Source of the DNA: Shouchella clausii
GTDB lineage: Bacteria; Bacillota; Bacilli; Bacillales; Bacillaceae_D
Direction of reading: 5' to 3'
Assembly (NCBI RefSeq): GCF_001598215.1
Contig: NZ_BCXJ01000003.1
Location: 649,476-713,475 of the forward strand
DNA length: 64,000 bases
Shown piece after piece: positions 36,408-45,031 of this stretch (within the stretch, counting starts at the first letter, position 1; every line of letters starts with the position of its first letter). The position numbers and the translations under genes were made by a program. The notes beneath the pieces were generated by a model. That model made no database searches, had not been told where the DNA came from, and saw only the letters and a list, made by a program, of their open reading frames with translations.

Positions 36408-36441
36408 ATAAAAAGAGCAGCCTATACAGGCCGCTCTTTTC
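36408..36441. terminator. Bidirectional terminator
   Basis: AAAGAGC pairs with GCTCTTT, with inner CC/GG pairs, flanked by A-runs and T-runs. It serves the Spo0E-like gene and the minus-strand tRNA operon. Confidence 0.8.
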
Positions 36442-36447
36442 TATAAG

Positions 36448-36520
36448 TGGAGCCTAGCGGGATCGAACCGCTGACCTCCTGCGTGCAAAGCAGGCGCTCT
36501 CCCAGCTGAGCTAAGGCCCC
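36448..36520 (-). tRNA. tRNA-Ala(TGC)
   Basis: Minus strand: acceptor GGGGCCT/AGGCTCC, anticodon loop TTTGCAC, T loop GGTTCGATCC; 73 bases, CCA not encoded. Last gene of the tRNA operon. Confidence 0.95.
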
Positions 36521-36671
36521 GATAAAAAACGGCTTTCGCCGTCCCAGACTGTAGACAAACGCTCGCATCCTTCGTTGCTCACCTCGTTCATATGCTCATG
36601 AACCCACGTTCTATTCGCATCTTCACTCGGTTTCGCGCCTCGGCTGACAAGCGTTTTCTATCAGTCTGAGT

Positions 36672-36698
36672 GATATTGTCGACTTTGTCGACAATATC
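36672..36698. repeat. Perfect 12-bp inverted repeat between tRNA genes
   Basis: GATATTGTCGAC-TTT-GTCGACAATATC lies in the unusually long 205-base spacer between tRNA-Lys and tRNA-Ala, where the other tRNAs are only 5-27 bases apart. There is no T-run, so it is more likely an RNA processing stem than a terminator. Confidence 0.6.
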
Positions 36699-36725
36699 AC
36701 ACAGCTTTCACCGTCTTTAAAGAAG

Positions 36726-36798
36726 TGAGCCATGAAGGACTCGAACCTTCGACCCTCTGATTAAAAGTCAGATGCTCTACCAACTGAGCTAATGGCTC
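36726..36798 (-). tRNA. tRNA-Lys(TTT)
   Basis: Minus strand: acceptor GAGCCAT/ATGGCTC, anticodon loop CTTTTAA, T loop GGTTCGAGTCC; 73 bases, no encoded CCA. Confidence 0.95.
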
Positions 36799-36804
36799 TA
36801 ATGG

Positions 36805-36876
36805 CTGGGCTAGCTGGATTCGAACCAGCGCATCACGGAATCAAAATCCGTTGCCTTACCGCTTGGCCATAGCCCA
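36805..36876 (-). tRNA. tRNA-Gln(TTG)
   Basis: Minus strand: acceptor TGGGCTA/TAGCCCA, anticodon loop TTTTGAA, followed by an encoded CCA at 36802-36804. Confidence 0.95.
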
Positions 36877-36891
36877 ACAAAATAAAAATGG

Positions 36892-36973
36892 TGGAGGGGG
36901 ACGGATTCGAACCGCCGAACCCGGAGGGAGCGGATTTACAGTCCGCCGCGTTTAGCCACTTCGCTACCCCTCC
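36892..36973 (-). tRNA. tRNA-Tyr(GTA)
   Basis: Minus strand: acceptor GGAGGGG/CCCCTCC, anticodon loop CTGTAAA, a long class II variable arm (CTCCCTCCGGG region), encoded CCA at 36889-36891. Confidence 0.95.
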
Positions 36974-36999
36974 ACGATAGAAAGACAATATGAACATGG

Positions 37000-37072
37000 T
37001 GGAGGATGACGGGATCGAACCGCCGACCCTCTGCTTGTAAGGCAGATGCTCTCCCAGCTGAGCTAATCCTCC
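37000..37072 (-). tRNA. tRNA-Val(TAC)
   Basis: Minus strand: acceptor GGAGGAT/ATCCTCC, anticodon loop CTTACAA, T loop GGTTCGATCCC, encoded CCA at 36997-36999. Confidence 0.95.
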
Positions 37073-37080
37073 ATTTTGAC

Positions 37081-37321
37081 TGCAGATAAGCGGCGAATTT
37101 CTTCGTCCAATTCGTGTCTCTCAGTCAGTCACGTACCGTTGTACGCTCCTTTCCTCGAGCACTTCTTGTCCTCGAACTTCTTGCTTCTCTTTGTCAAAGA
37201 ATATGCAGATAAGCGGCGAATTTCTTCGTCCAATTCGTGTCTCTCAGTCAGTCACGTACCGTTGTACGCTCCTTTCCTCGAGCACTTCTTGTCCTCGAAC
37301 TTCTTGCTTCTCTTTGTCAAA
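37081..37321. repeat. 118-bp tandem direct duplication in the 5S-tRNA spacer
   Basis: 37081-37198 and 37204-37321 are identical, separated by 5 bases (period 123). The unit begins and ends like the 23S-5S spacer near 63.84-63.9 kb (AGATAAGCGGCG, TGCTTCTCTT), so it seems to derive from rRNA operon spacer DNA. A 5-base-offset exact copy implies a recent duplication. Confidence 0.9.
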
Positions 37322-37373
37322 TGTTGATTTTGAGGAGCCTCGTTTTACAATAGAGGCATATCTATGAAAAACT

Positions 37374-37489
37374 GTCCGGCAGCGCTCTACTCTCGCAAGG
37401 GGAATCCCCTAACTACCATCGACGCAAAAGAGCTTAACGACCGTGTTCGGCATGGGAACGGGTGTGACCTCTTTGCCATGGCCACCGAA
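37374..37489 (-). rRNA. 5S ribosomal RNA (no 16S/23S attached)
   Basis: The minus strand carries the 5S core GAGGTCACACCCGTTCCCAT, GCCGAACACGG, TTAAGCTC and GATGGTAGTTAGGGG, with pairing ends GGTGGC and GCTGCC. It is flanked by tRNA-Glu upstream and five tRNAs downstream; no 16S or 23S sequence is nearby. It differs at several positions from the 5S gene at 63.7 kb. Confidence 0.92.
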
Positions 37490-37506
37490 CTTAAAAAGGC
37501 AAGTGA

Positions 37507-37540
37507 AAAGCAAGGAGTTGAGAAGCCAACTTCTTGCTTT
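37507..37540 (-). other. Long stem between tRNA-Glu and 5S
   Basis: AAAGCAAGAAGTTG pairs with CAACTCCTTGCTTT (one mismatch) around a short loop. Lacking a T-run, it is probably a precursor-processing stem. Confidence 0.5.
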
Positions 37541-37558
37541 GCCTTCTACTCATAAAAA

Positions 37559-37630
37559 TGACCCGTACGGGATTCGAACCCGTGTTACCGCCGTGAAAGG
37601 GCGGTGTCTTAACCGCTTGACCAACGGGCC
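37559..37630 (-). tRNA. tRNA-Glu(TTC)
   Basis: Minus strand: acceptor GGCCCGT/ACGGGTC, anticodon loop CTTTCAC, T loop GGTTCGAATCC; 72 bases, no encoded CCA. First gene of the stable-RNA operon. Confidence 0.94.
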
Positions 37631-37648
37631 TCCTGACTGACAAATAAT

Positions 37649-37677
37649 ATGATAACAAACGTTTTTTTAGATTGCAA
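37649..37677 (-). promoter_or_regulatory. Promoter of the tRNA-5S operon
   Basis: On the minus strand TTGCAA (37672-37677) and TATCAT (37649-37654) have a 17-base spacer, with A-rich sequence upstream that could act as an UP element. Confidence 0.7.
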
Positions 37678-37829
37678 CTGTTTTTTTCAATTTATTATTG
37701 CTCTAATAGAATAGCCGAGAAGGGCTCATTTTATTCGCGGAGGTTTTACTATGAAAGCCCAGTTTTGTCGCCAAAATTGGATTAACGCATAAGGTGTATT
37801 ATTCCTAATTGTAAAGGTGGTGTACACGC

Positions 37830-37976
37830 ATGGGTTACTATGGCGGAGGCTACGACGGCTATGGCTACGGTCCAGCTGGCGGCGGTTACGGTGGCTACGG
37901 CTACGGTGGCGGTTTTGCGCTAATTGTTGTGCTATTCATTCTTCTTATCATCATTGGCGCAGCTTACGTTAAATAA
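37830..37976 (+). CDS. YjcZ-like tiny sporulation membrane protein
   Basis: A 48-residue protein: a Gly/Tyr-rich N-terminus ([20 protein letters not shown]) and a C-terminal membrane helix ([20 protein letters not shown]), the form of the YjcZ family made late in sporulation. AAGGTGG precedes ATG 37830. Its exact role in the spore is unknown. A 13-codon frame with a good ribosome site (37751-37792) lies upstream and might be a leader. Confidence 0.85.
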   Translation: MGYYGGGYDGYGYGPAGGGYGGYGYGGGFALIVVLFILLIIIGAAYVK

Positions 37977-37995
37977 TTGTGCAACCACAACGTTT

Positions 37996-38030
37996 AAAGA
38001 GCAGGCTAAAACGGAGGCCTGTTCTTTTTC
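37996..38030 (+). terminator. Terminator after the YjcZ-like gene
   Basis: AAAGAGCAGGC pairs with GCCTGTTCTTT across an 11-base loop, followed by TTC. Confidence 0.8.
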
Positions 38031-38316
38031 CTTTCTACTCCTGAAATTTCGCTGTTTAAACACATAATGATAGAATCTGTATTGCCAAAAAAACACTGCC
38101 TTCCTCCATTCAAGACTATGGCGCATGAAAACATAGGCTTGCAAACCGTGTTTTATTAGCACACGCCTAAGCAAAGCGTTTGATTTGTTTCCTAAACACC
38201 TATGCATATAAATAGGCGGTTGGCAAAACCATTGCGTTGACAGATATTTTAAACACATGTATATTAAACATAGTTTTTTCATCGGTTTACAGTATTTTTA
38301 CAAAAGGAGACAACTT

Positions 38317-39888
38317 ATGCCACCCATCACGAAGTTAGCCATAGCTACCTCCATTGCCACTGTATTGGCTTTAGGCGCATGCACCAATGATGCAAGCCAA
38401 AGTCCCAGTGAAGAAAATCGCTTTATTGAATACGGCATAGCAACCGACATTCGTCCACTTGACCCCCATACACAGAACATTGTCATCAATTGGCGTGTCG
38501 GTGCCAATATATACGACCGCTTAATTGAACAAGATGAAAACTTGGAGTTGCAACCGAGTTTGGCCACAGACTGGGAAATGCTCGATGAGTTAACGTGGGA
38601 ATTCTCTTTAAGGGAAGACGTCGATTTTCATGATGGAAATGTGTTTGATGCAGAGGCTGTAAAAGCAAATTTCGAACGAAATTTAGCCGAGGAAACAGCG
38701 TCTCCGACTGCATACTTGTTTCAAGCTATCGAAGAAGTAGAAGTCATTGATCCAGCTACCGTCCGCTTTCATTTAAACGTTCCGTTTGCTTCATTGCCAG
38801 CGCATTTGTCACACCACGGAGCTTCTATCATTAGTCCTGAAGTGATAGCCGAGGACAATGAAGCTGTTGCCAACGGAGAAGCGCCAGGGTCCATCGTAAG
38901 CGAAAAGCCGATTGGCACAGGCCCATTCCAATTTAAATCTTGGACGCCTGACGAAGAGCTTGTCCTGACAGCAAATGACGATTATTGGGGTGGTGCCCCG
39001 CAAGTAGCTGGTGTTCGTTTCACCGTCATTCCAGACGCTGCTACACGTTTAGCGAATTTACAATCAGGCAATTCCGACCTTATTGATGCCGTTTCGCCAA
39101 GCAGCATGGCCGAAATCGAGGGGAATCCAGATATAAATGTAATTGAAGTGGAGTCAACCTACGTTAACTTCCTTGCCTTTAACACCAATGAAGCGCCGTT
39201 TAATGACGTGCGGGTACGCCAAGCTTTTGCGAAAGCGATTGATAAGAATGAAATCTTTGATGGCCTCGTCAACGGCTACGGCTCTATCGCAAACAGCCCG
39301 CTTTCACCGTTTGATTTTGGTTTTACGGAAATAGACGGCCTCTCCTTTGACCCAAATGAAGCGAAAGCTTTGCTCGCAGAAGCAGGATATGGAGAAGGCG
39401 ATCTCGATGTTACATTAACTGTCAGCACAGAAGGAGATCAAGTGAACATCGCTACGTACATCCAGCATGCGTTAGCGGAAATTGGCGTCAATGTTGAAAT
39501 TGAGCAAATCGAATTTGCTACATTTGTCGACTATACAGGCGAAGGGAAAACGCAAATGTTCCTTTTAGGGCGTTCTAGCCCAACAGGCGATGGTTACAAC
39601 GGTTTCTTTACGATTCTGCATTCCAATAAACAAACGAGCAACCAACTTCGCTATCCTTATACAAACCAAGATCTCGACCAACTCATCGATGCAACTTTGG
39701 CGACTGAGGATGAAGGAGAAAGAAGCGCTTATTTCAAAGAAGCCCAACAATTAGTCGCGGAGGAAGTGCCATTTCATTTCCTCTACTACCCTTCTACTTT
39801 GACAGGGGTAAGCAATGATCTAGAAGGCGTAACCGTGATTCCAACAGGCGTCGTTTTCCTAAAAGACGCTGCTTTTACAAACAATTAA
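38317..39888 (+). CDS. Peptide/nickel-type ABC solute-binding lipoprotein
   Basis: A family 5 extracellular binding protein of 523 residues with lipobox LGAC and the fingerprints ATDIRPLDPHTQNIVINWR, WEFSLREDVDFHDGNVFDAE and VRQAFAKAIDK. It binds oligopeptides, nickel chelates or related ligands outside the membrane. AAAGGAG precedes ATG 38317; a longer frame exists but lacks a signal peptide. No permease or ATPase gene is adjacent, so it must share a transporter encoded elsewhere. Confidence 0.9.
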   Translation: MPPITKLAIATSIATVLALGACTNDASQSPSEENRFIEYGIATDIRPLDPHTQNIVINWRVGANIYDRLIEQDENLELQPSLATDWEMLDELTWEFSLREDVDFHDGNVFDAEAVKANFERNLAEETASPTAYLFQAIEEVEVIDPATVRFHLNVPFASLPAHLSHHGASIISPEVIAEDNEAVANGEAPGSIVSEKPIGTGPFQFKSWTPDEELVLTANDDYWGGAPQVAGVRFTVIPDAATRLANLQSGNSDLIDAVSPSSMAEIEGNPDINVIEVESTYVNFLAFNTNEAPFNDVRVRQAFAKAIDKNEIFDGLVNGYGSIANSPLSPFDFGFTEIDGLSFDPNEAKALLAEAGYGEGDLDVTLTVSTEGDQVNIATYIQHALAEIGVNVEIEQIEFATFVDYTGEGKTQMFLLGRSSPTGDGYNGFFTILHSNKQTSNQLRYPYTNQDLDQLIDATLATEDEGERSAYFKEAQQLVAEEVPFHFLYYPSTLTGVSNDLEGVTVIPTGVVFLKDAAFTNN

Positions 39889-39897
39889 CATCATCCG

Positions 39898-39932
39898 GGG
39901 TAGCTAAGCATCTCTTTGTTTAGCTATCCTCC
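39898..39932 (+). terminator. Probable terminator after the binding protein gene
   Basis: GGGTAGCTAAGC pairs with GTTTAGCTATCC around ATCTCTTT; only a broken T-tract follows, so efficiency is doubtful. Confidence 0.5.
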
Positions 39933-40066
39933 TTTATTATTCGAGCGTTTGATATATTTCATCTTCGTTATTTTCATATTTTTCTGTTACAATAACATCA
40001 AAATGATGATAGCCTTTATGTTAGTGCCTAGCTCATTACCTTCGAACAAAGAAAGGATCTGTGCTT

Positions 40067-40648
40067 ATGAAACTAGTATGCTTTGGCGATAGCATTACTG
40101 CCGGCCATGAAGGGTTAAACGAACCAATGTTAACCGCATTTCTTAAAAAGAAGTTGCCGCCGACGGTTGAAATCGTAAATGCTGGCGTTTCTGGCGACAC
40201 AACCATTCAAGCTTTAGCACGAATTGAAACGGATGTCATTAGCCATCAACCTGATCTTGTAACCGTGTTGTTTGGAGCCAATGACGTAGCCACCCATAAG
40301 CGAGTGGAACAAGATGACTTTGCTGATAATATCGACAAAATCGCTAGCTTCATTTCGCCTAAGAAGGCGATTTTGATTACCCCCGCCCCTGTCGATGAAT
40401 CACTTGAGCAAAACAGAACGAACGAAGCACTCAAGGCATACAGCGATTGCATCAAGGAAGTAGCACAAAAGCGTGGCTGTCATTTCGTTGACTTTTTTAC
40501 CACCTTCTTCTCAAAGCCAGATTATCAATGGCGCTTAAAAGGGATGAGGGATGACGGCTTGCATTTTGGTGAAAAAGGGTACGACTTGCTTTCTGATTTG
40601 ATTGCAGAAAAAATCGCTTCCCTTACGAAAGCGGGAAGCGGTTTTTAA
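40067..40648 (+). CDS. SGNH/GDSL hydrolase
   Basis: A 193-residue esterase/lipase-like enzyme. Block I holds the nucleophile (VCFGDSITAG, Ser9), block II the oxyanion glycine (VNAGVSGDTTIQAL), block III GANDVA, and block V DGLHFGEKGY supplies Asp and His. It is cytoplasmic (no signal peptide) and probably acts on acyl esters or acetylated sugars. ATG 40067 is 9 bases from GAAAGGA; GTG 40061 is too close to it. Confidence 0.88.
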   Translation: MKLVCFGDSITAGHEGLNEPMLTAFLKKKLPPTVEIVNAGVSGDTTIQALARIETDVISHQPDLVTVLFGANDVATHKRVEQDDFADNIDKIASFISPKKAILITPAPVDESLEQNRTNEALKAYSDCIKEVAQKRGCHFVDFFTTFFSKPDYQWRLKGMRDDGLHFGEKGYDLLSDLIAEKIASLTKAGSGF

Positions 40649-40697
40649 ACAATGGGGGAACTGGCGGCCTTACTACTCTTTCCAAAAACAAAAAAAC

Positions 40698-40733
40698 GAC
40701 CCCCTTATTTATTTGAATAAGGGGGTCATTTTT
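40698..40733 (+). terminator. Terminator after the GDSL gene
   Basis: GACCCCCTTATT pairs with AATAAGGGGGTC, flanked by an A-run and TTTTTAT. It could act on both strands and also end the dehydrogenase transcript. Confidence 0.85.
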
Positions 40734-40815
40734 ATCTTATCCGGTTTCTTTCACGAGAAGCCATTTCAGCCTCGACTTGCTCTCTTTCACGAATGGCCTT
40801 CCCCAATAAACGCTC

Positions 40816-41865
40816 TTATTTTTCGCCGCTAAGTTTCACGAGAATTTTAGCCTGGCGTTTATCGCTTGTTAACACTTCAAACCCAGACTCTACAATATCT
40901 TCTAGCTCAATCCGGTCGGTTATAACGCCTTTCGGATTCAACGCTCCCTCTGCCATTAAATCAATGGTCGTTTGGAATACTTCTGGTTCATAAGCCAAAG
41001 TGGACGTAATCTTAACGCCACTGCCCGTAATATCCATCGGATTGAATTCAATCGGCTTAGCAAAAATGGAAACAACGACGACCGTTCCCCGTGATTTGGC
41101 TGCTTGAATAGACTGGTTAAATGTTACATTTACGCCAGCCACTTCAAAGCTCACATCGACCCCATCTGGGACAAGGCTTTTCACTTTTTCAACGGGATCG
41201 ACTTCGCCAGAATTAAATGTATGGGTAGCGCCGACTAGCCGTGCTTTTTCCAGCCTTTCTTCCGATAAATCAAAAACAATGATTTTGCTGGCGCCCGCAG
41301 CCTTAGCAGCAATAATGGTGAACAAACCAATTGGCCCCGCCCCAAAGACGGCAACGGATTGTCCAAATTTAAAATCGGCTTCTTTTACCGCTTGCACCGC
41401 CACCGCCATCGGTTCAACGAGTGCTCCTTCTTCTAACGTTAAGTTATCAGGCAGTTTATATACATTTTTCTCTGGGATCACTGCAAAATCAGCGAATCCC
41501 CCATCTGTAGCAAGACCAGCAAACGAAAAGCCATCATAGAGATCAACTGAAGCGGGCTTGTTTCCGTAGGTAAAGAGTGGATTGATGACGACACGATCCC
41601 CCTTTTGAAAAGCTTTAACTTCCGTCCCTACTTCCTCAATCACACCGGCAAACTCGTGCCCTAATGTAAGGGGCGGCTCGCCGCCAGTAATAGGATCAGG
41701 CTCTCCTTTTGGGATAATAACCGGACCGTGCAAGTATTCGTGAAGGTCACTTCCGCAAATACCAGCCCATGCTACGCGCACTTTCACATCACGGGCGCCT
41801 AGTTTCGCGGGTTCTCTTTCCTCTACACGGATATCTTTCTCTTTGTACCATACGGCTGCTCTCAT
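40816..41865 (-). CDS. Zinc-dependent (R,R)-butanediol dehydrogenase family protein
   Basis: A medium-chain dehydrogenase of 349 residues, closest in my memory to BdhA. Catalytic zinc ligands are Cys37 (GICGSDLHEY), His and Glu in LGHEFAGVIEEVG, and the NAD fold has VFGAGPIGLFTI. The four structural-zinc cysteines of ordinary alcohol dehydrogenases are absent, as in BdhA. It interconverts a vicinal diol or acetoin, or a sugar alcohol. AAGGAG precedes ATG 41865. Confidence 0.85.
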   Translation of the reverse strand: MRAAVWYKEKDIRVEEREPAKLGARDVKVRVAWAGICGSDLHEYLHGPVIIPKGEPDPITGGEPPLTLGHEFAGVIEEVGTEVKAFQKGDRVVINPLFTYGNKPASVDLYDGFSFAGLATDGGFADFAVIPEKNVYKLPDNLTLEEGALVEPMAVAVQAVKEADFKFGQSVAVFGAGPIGLFTIIAAKAAGASKIIVFDLSEERLEKARLVGATHTFNSGEVDPVEKVKSLVPDGVDVSFEVAGVNVTFNQSIQAAKSRGTVVVVSIFAKPIEFNPMDITGSGVKITSTLAYEPEVFQTTIDLMAEGALNPKGVITDRIELEDIVESGFEVLTSDKRQAKILVKLSGEK

Positions 41866-42221
41866 CAAGAACATCTCCTTATTATGCTATGGTGTTTTAT
41901 CTACACCTTTATAATAACACTGTAAAATGAAAAATGGTTATTATAACGAAAATGTCCACTAAATCTCCTTATGTATTCGAAAACTGTTTATTACTCGCAA
42001 GAACGTATGAAAGAATGTCATTTTAATCATCCAAGGCAAGCTATGTTCACTAAATCATGATTCCCCTTAATTTTCCAAAATTACCTTCAAGATTATGCCA
42101 GCATTTGTTCCAAAAATCATCAATAATTGTTTTTTTCATAAATTTAGAGTTAGAGAATGATCGGTTTGATTTTCCTAACTACAGCACTTACACGCTTTCA
42201 TTAAAGGGAATCTTTGCAACC
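41866..42221. other. Gene-free spacer
   Basis: An AT-rich 355-base gap upstream of the dehydrogenase. It must contain the minus-strand dehydrogenase promoter and the end of the GNAT transcript. No coding frame or dyad stands out. Confidence 0.4.
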
Positions 42222-42770
42222 TTATTTATAAGGATTTATCAGTCCATAGCAAACAAGGTCCTCAAACGCATCGATTTTATAAATATGTTCTTTTAACGTT
42301 CCCTCATAAACCATTCCACACTTTTCCATAACCTTTCCAGACGCAGGATTTGTTTTGAAATAGCGTCCATAAACACGGTGATAATGCTTTTCTTTAAAAG
42401 CAAATTCAATAACCGCCTTGGCCGCCTCCGTTCCGTACCCCTTTCCCCAATAAGGTTCTCCTATCCAGTAACCGATCTCGCCGTTTTTATGTTGCTTATC
42501 GTTTGTCATGGCAATAGCGCCATACAACTGCCCGCTCTCTTTATCCGTTATAGCAAATTCGTATAACTGGTCTAATTCAAAGTTTTGCTCATGATTCGCT
42601 ATCCATGAAAGGGCGCATTCAATTGAATACGGATAGGGCAAATGTAAAGTGCTCTTATAAAGGTTATAATTATTGCACAGTTCAACGACATTATGGGCAT
42701 CTGCCTTTGTAAACAAACGCAAACGCAATCTCTCTGTCGTGATTATTCTGTCCCCACGATTATAGACCAT
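42222..42770 (-). CDS. GNAT N-acetyltransferase (RimJ/RimL type)
   Basis: A 182-residue acetyltransferase: IITTERLRLRLFTKADAHNV, central strand GEIGYWIGEPYWGKGYGTEA with the acetyl-CoA loop, and RVYGRYFKTNPASGKVMEKC. ATG 42770 is set 9 bases behind AGGGGGG; longer frames only add a hydrophobic stretch without support. The target is unknown, and it has no operon partner. Confidence 0.85.
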   Translation of the reverse strand: MVYNRGDRIITTERLRLRLFTKADAHNVVELCNNYNLYKSTLHLPYPYSIECALSWIANHEQNFELDQLYEFAITDKESGQLYGAIAMTNDKQHKNGEIGYWIGEPYWGKGYGTEAAKAVIEFAFKEKHYHRVYGRYFKTNPASGKVMEKCGMVYEGTLKEHIYKIDAFEDLVCYGLINPYK

Positions 42771-43128
42771 GTAGTCCATCCCCCCTAAATGATTGTCCTT
42801 CATAAAACAGCCTTGAAATGGTATCACACAGTATAGCATAAAAAGAAGCCGTTTAAGCATGTTCATTCTTCATTAATCTCAAAAAATTTTCGATATTCCA
42901 GCTCTCTACTTTTAAAACTTATAAACATGCTGCTTTTAGGCTTTCATTTCTTCAACTAATTCACATAAGAACTGCACGCCTAAATCTTAGAACGTTTGAT
43001 TGTCCTCCTTGTTTCATTTTCCTAGCAATTGTTTGCTACGACTAAGTGTTGTACACAGAAATTATGCTTCAAAAACGCGACAAACATGAAGGTTATTCTA
43101 TGGATCGCTTTGACACTGTGTTATAATC

Positions 43129-43143
43129 GTTTCAAAATGAAAC
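43129..43143. promoter_or_regulatory. Operator GTTTCAAAATGAAAC, copy 1
   Basis: A perfect palindrome just after a TATAAT box (43122-43127) and 18 bases before the regulator start, placed for autorepression. An identical copy lies at 44918. Confidence 0.7.
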
Positions 43144-43161
43144 AAATTATTGGAGGACGAC

Positions 43162-44904
43162 ATGAAACTCTTAGCAATTGCGCCGTACGAGGGACTACGA
43201 CAACTGTTTTTAAGAGTAGCGGAAGAGGAAGGACTATCGATCAAAGCAGAAGTAGGCAATCTAGATGAAGGTGTTCGTCTAGCCAAAAAAGCGGCTGATG
43301 AATCGTTTGATGTCATTATAAGCCGCGGAGGAACCGCAACATTGATCCAACAACATCTATCCATTCCTGTAGTAGAAATTGAAATATCCGGGTATGACTT
43401 ATTAAAAAATTTGCTATTTCTAAAAGAATATCCCGACAAAAAAGCGATTGTCGGTTTTCCGCAAATTACAAACGGGGTCCAACTCATCAATGAATTACTG
43501 GATGTTTCCTTTTCCACTGTAACCATCCATAGCGAGGGAGAAGCAGTACATGCTTTAAAGAAACTAAAAGCACAAGGTTTTGAAAGCGTTTTAGGCGATG
43601 TAATCACAGTTAATGAAGCAGAAAGACTAGGGATGAATGGATTTTTATTGTCGTCTGGTGAAGAAAGTGTCCGAAAAGCGTTTAATCAAGCCAAACGAGT
43701 CGTGAAAGCATTAGGGCGAGACCGGTTAAATTATGAGCTTCCGCTATCTTATTTACATGAACAAGAACGGGGCCTTATCTTATTAGATCAGAACAACGAC
43801 GTTTGTTTCATAAATGAATTCGCTAAAAAATTTCAATTAATGGAATTCATAAACGACCATTCTTTTATGCGCCAGTTAAGAACGCCCCGTGACACAGGCG
43901 CGTTTTCCTGGCCCGACGACCACTCCGTGTGGTATATCCGCTATAAGACGATTGGCAACCGGGGATTGGCAATGGAGTTTGCCCAACTGAACAAACGTAT
44001 GTTCAACGACCACCCAAGACCGATCATTATCGGATCAGATGACCCGATTATTAAACAACAAATGAAGAAATATTTATCTTCTACGTCAACAGCTATTCAA
44101 CGTACATTAAAAGCGGCAGAAGCTTTTTCGGCTTACGAGGAACCGATTTGGATTGACGGAAAACCTGGGACAGGCGCAGAAGCGTTGGCATACCACATCA
44201 CATTTCAGCTATATCCCGCTGTCGAACATATGATTGTTATTGAATGTTCAAGAATGAATGAGCGTCCGTATCAAGAAGGGGTGCAAGAGTTGTTGTCTTT
44301 TTTTGGTGCAGAGCAACTCGCGGTTCTTGTGAAGGGGCTGTCTGAAGGGACTGACGAAGCGCTTAAGGCATGTAGCTCGCTTTTTCAGCAAGTACGTGAG
44401 GGCCAGCCTGTCTTGCTGTTAGGCAAGAGAAAGCACCGCATTGCCAAGCAGCTTGGATTAAAACAACTTGGCGGCGAATTACAAATGCCCGCTCTACAGG
44501 AAAGAATTGACGACATTGATCTTTTGTCAAGACTGGCGCTTCATGAAATGAATATGAATTACGGCAAGCAGATTGTCGGATTTCGCGAAGCTGCTTTACA
44601 CGCTTTAAGAAACCATCACTGGACAGAACACATTGATGAGCTTTGGCAAGTGATTCAAGATGCAGTAAAAACAGCCGATTCGTCTTATATCGACGAAACA
44701 TTGCTCGCGCCATTCCTTCGCTCAAAGGAGACGATTCCATCATTCCATTTAACGGGAACGATGAAAGAAATCGAGGAGAAAATTATCTATCATGTGTGGC
44801 TAGAAGAAGGAAAAAAACATTCGAAAACGGCAGAACGACTAGGGATGAACCGGACGACACTCTGGCGAAAACTAAAAAATGCACAAGAAGGGGCTACTGA
44901 CTAG
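43162..44904 (+). CDS. PrpR-N domain regulator with a degenerate AAA+ domain
   Basis: A 580-residue regulator with the layout of sigma-54 activators but without the working motor. Residues 1-190 are a PrpR-N sensory domain (IAPYEGLRQLFLRVAEEE, VIISRGGTATLI, LSSGEESVRKAF). A PAS-like middle region follows. The residue 330-520 segment keeps a Walker-A-like loop reading GKPGTGAEA, without the GK(S/T) lysine, and lacks GAFTGA. The end is a Fis-type HTH (HSKTAERLGMNRTTLWRKLK). It probably acts as a classical repressor or activator at the GTTTCAAAATGAAAC sites. ATG 43162 follows GGAGG. Confidence 0.85.
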   Translation: MKLLAIAPYEGLRQLFLRVAEEEGLSIKAEVGNLDEGVRLAKKAADESFDVIISRGGTATLIQQHLSIPVVEIEISGYDLLKNLLFLKEYPDKKAIVGFPQITNGVQLINELLDVSFSTVTIHSEGEAVHALKKLKAQGFESVLGDVITVNEAERLGMNGFLLSSGEESVRKAFNQAKRVVKALGRDRLNYELPLSYLHEQERGLILLDQNNDVCFINEFAKKFQLMEFINDHSFMRQLRTPRDTGAFSWPDDHSVWYIRYKTIGNRGLAMEFAQLNKRMFNDHPRPIIIGSDDPIIKQQMKKYLSSTSTAIQRTLKAAEAFSAYEEPIWIDGKPGTGAEALAYHITFQLYPAVEHMIVIECSRMNERPYQEGVQELLSFFGAEQLAVLVKGLSEGTDEALKACSSLFQQVREGQPVLLLGKRKHRIAKQLGLKQLGGELQMPALQERIDDIDLLSRLALHEMNMNYGKQIVGFREAALHALRNHHWTEHIDELWQVIQDAVKTADSSYIDETLLAPFLRSKETIPSFHLTGTMKEIEEKIIYHVWLEEGKKHSKTAERLGMNRTTLWRKLKNAQEGATD

Positions 44905-44917
44905 CCGCTTCTTTTTT

Positions 44918-44932
44918 GTTTCAAAATGAAAC
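44918..44932. promoter_or_regulatory. Operator GTTTCAAAATGAAAC, copy 2
   Basis: Identical to the copy at 43129, placed between the regulator and the -35 box of the following operon (28 bases upstream of it), an activator-like position. Confidence 0.7.
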
Positions 44933-44960
44933 AAAAATAAGAATACTAGTGAAATGTACG

Positions 44961-45007
44961 TTGATAAATGAACCATCCCCCGATATACTTTTTTGTAAGC
45001 GTTTCAA
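44961..45007 (+). promoter_or_regulatory. Sigma-A promoter with a CcpA (cre) site
   Basis: TTGATA (44961-44966) and TATACT (44984-44989) have a 17-base spacer. TGTAAGCGTTTCAA (44994-45007) fits the cre consensus TGWAARCGYTWNCW at 13 of 14 positions and covers the transcript start, so the operon should be repressed when better sugars are present. Confidence 0.8.
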
Positions 45008-45031
45008 TTTATGACTAGGAGGTGCTTATCG

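Noticed and set aside
36672..36698. The 12-bp inverted repeat as a recombination (dif or att) site
   Set aside because: It lacks the dif core pattern and there is no integrase or duplicated tRNA end nearby; a processing stem is simpler.
37076..37327. Plus-strand frame encoding a repeated 41-residue unit
   Set aside because: It merely reflects the 118-bp duplication of rRNA spacer DNA within a stable-RNA operon; there is no ribosome site.
37932..38282. 116-codon minus-strand frame opposite the YjcZ-like gene
   Set aside because: It crosses the terminator at 37996-38030, has no ribosome site, and the YjcZ-like frame on the other strand is convincing.
43010..43030. A third GTTTCA-type operator (GTTTCATTTTCC)
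   Set aside because: Only one arm of the palindrome is present, so it may be chance in AT-rich DNA.
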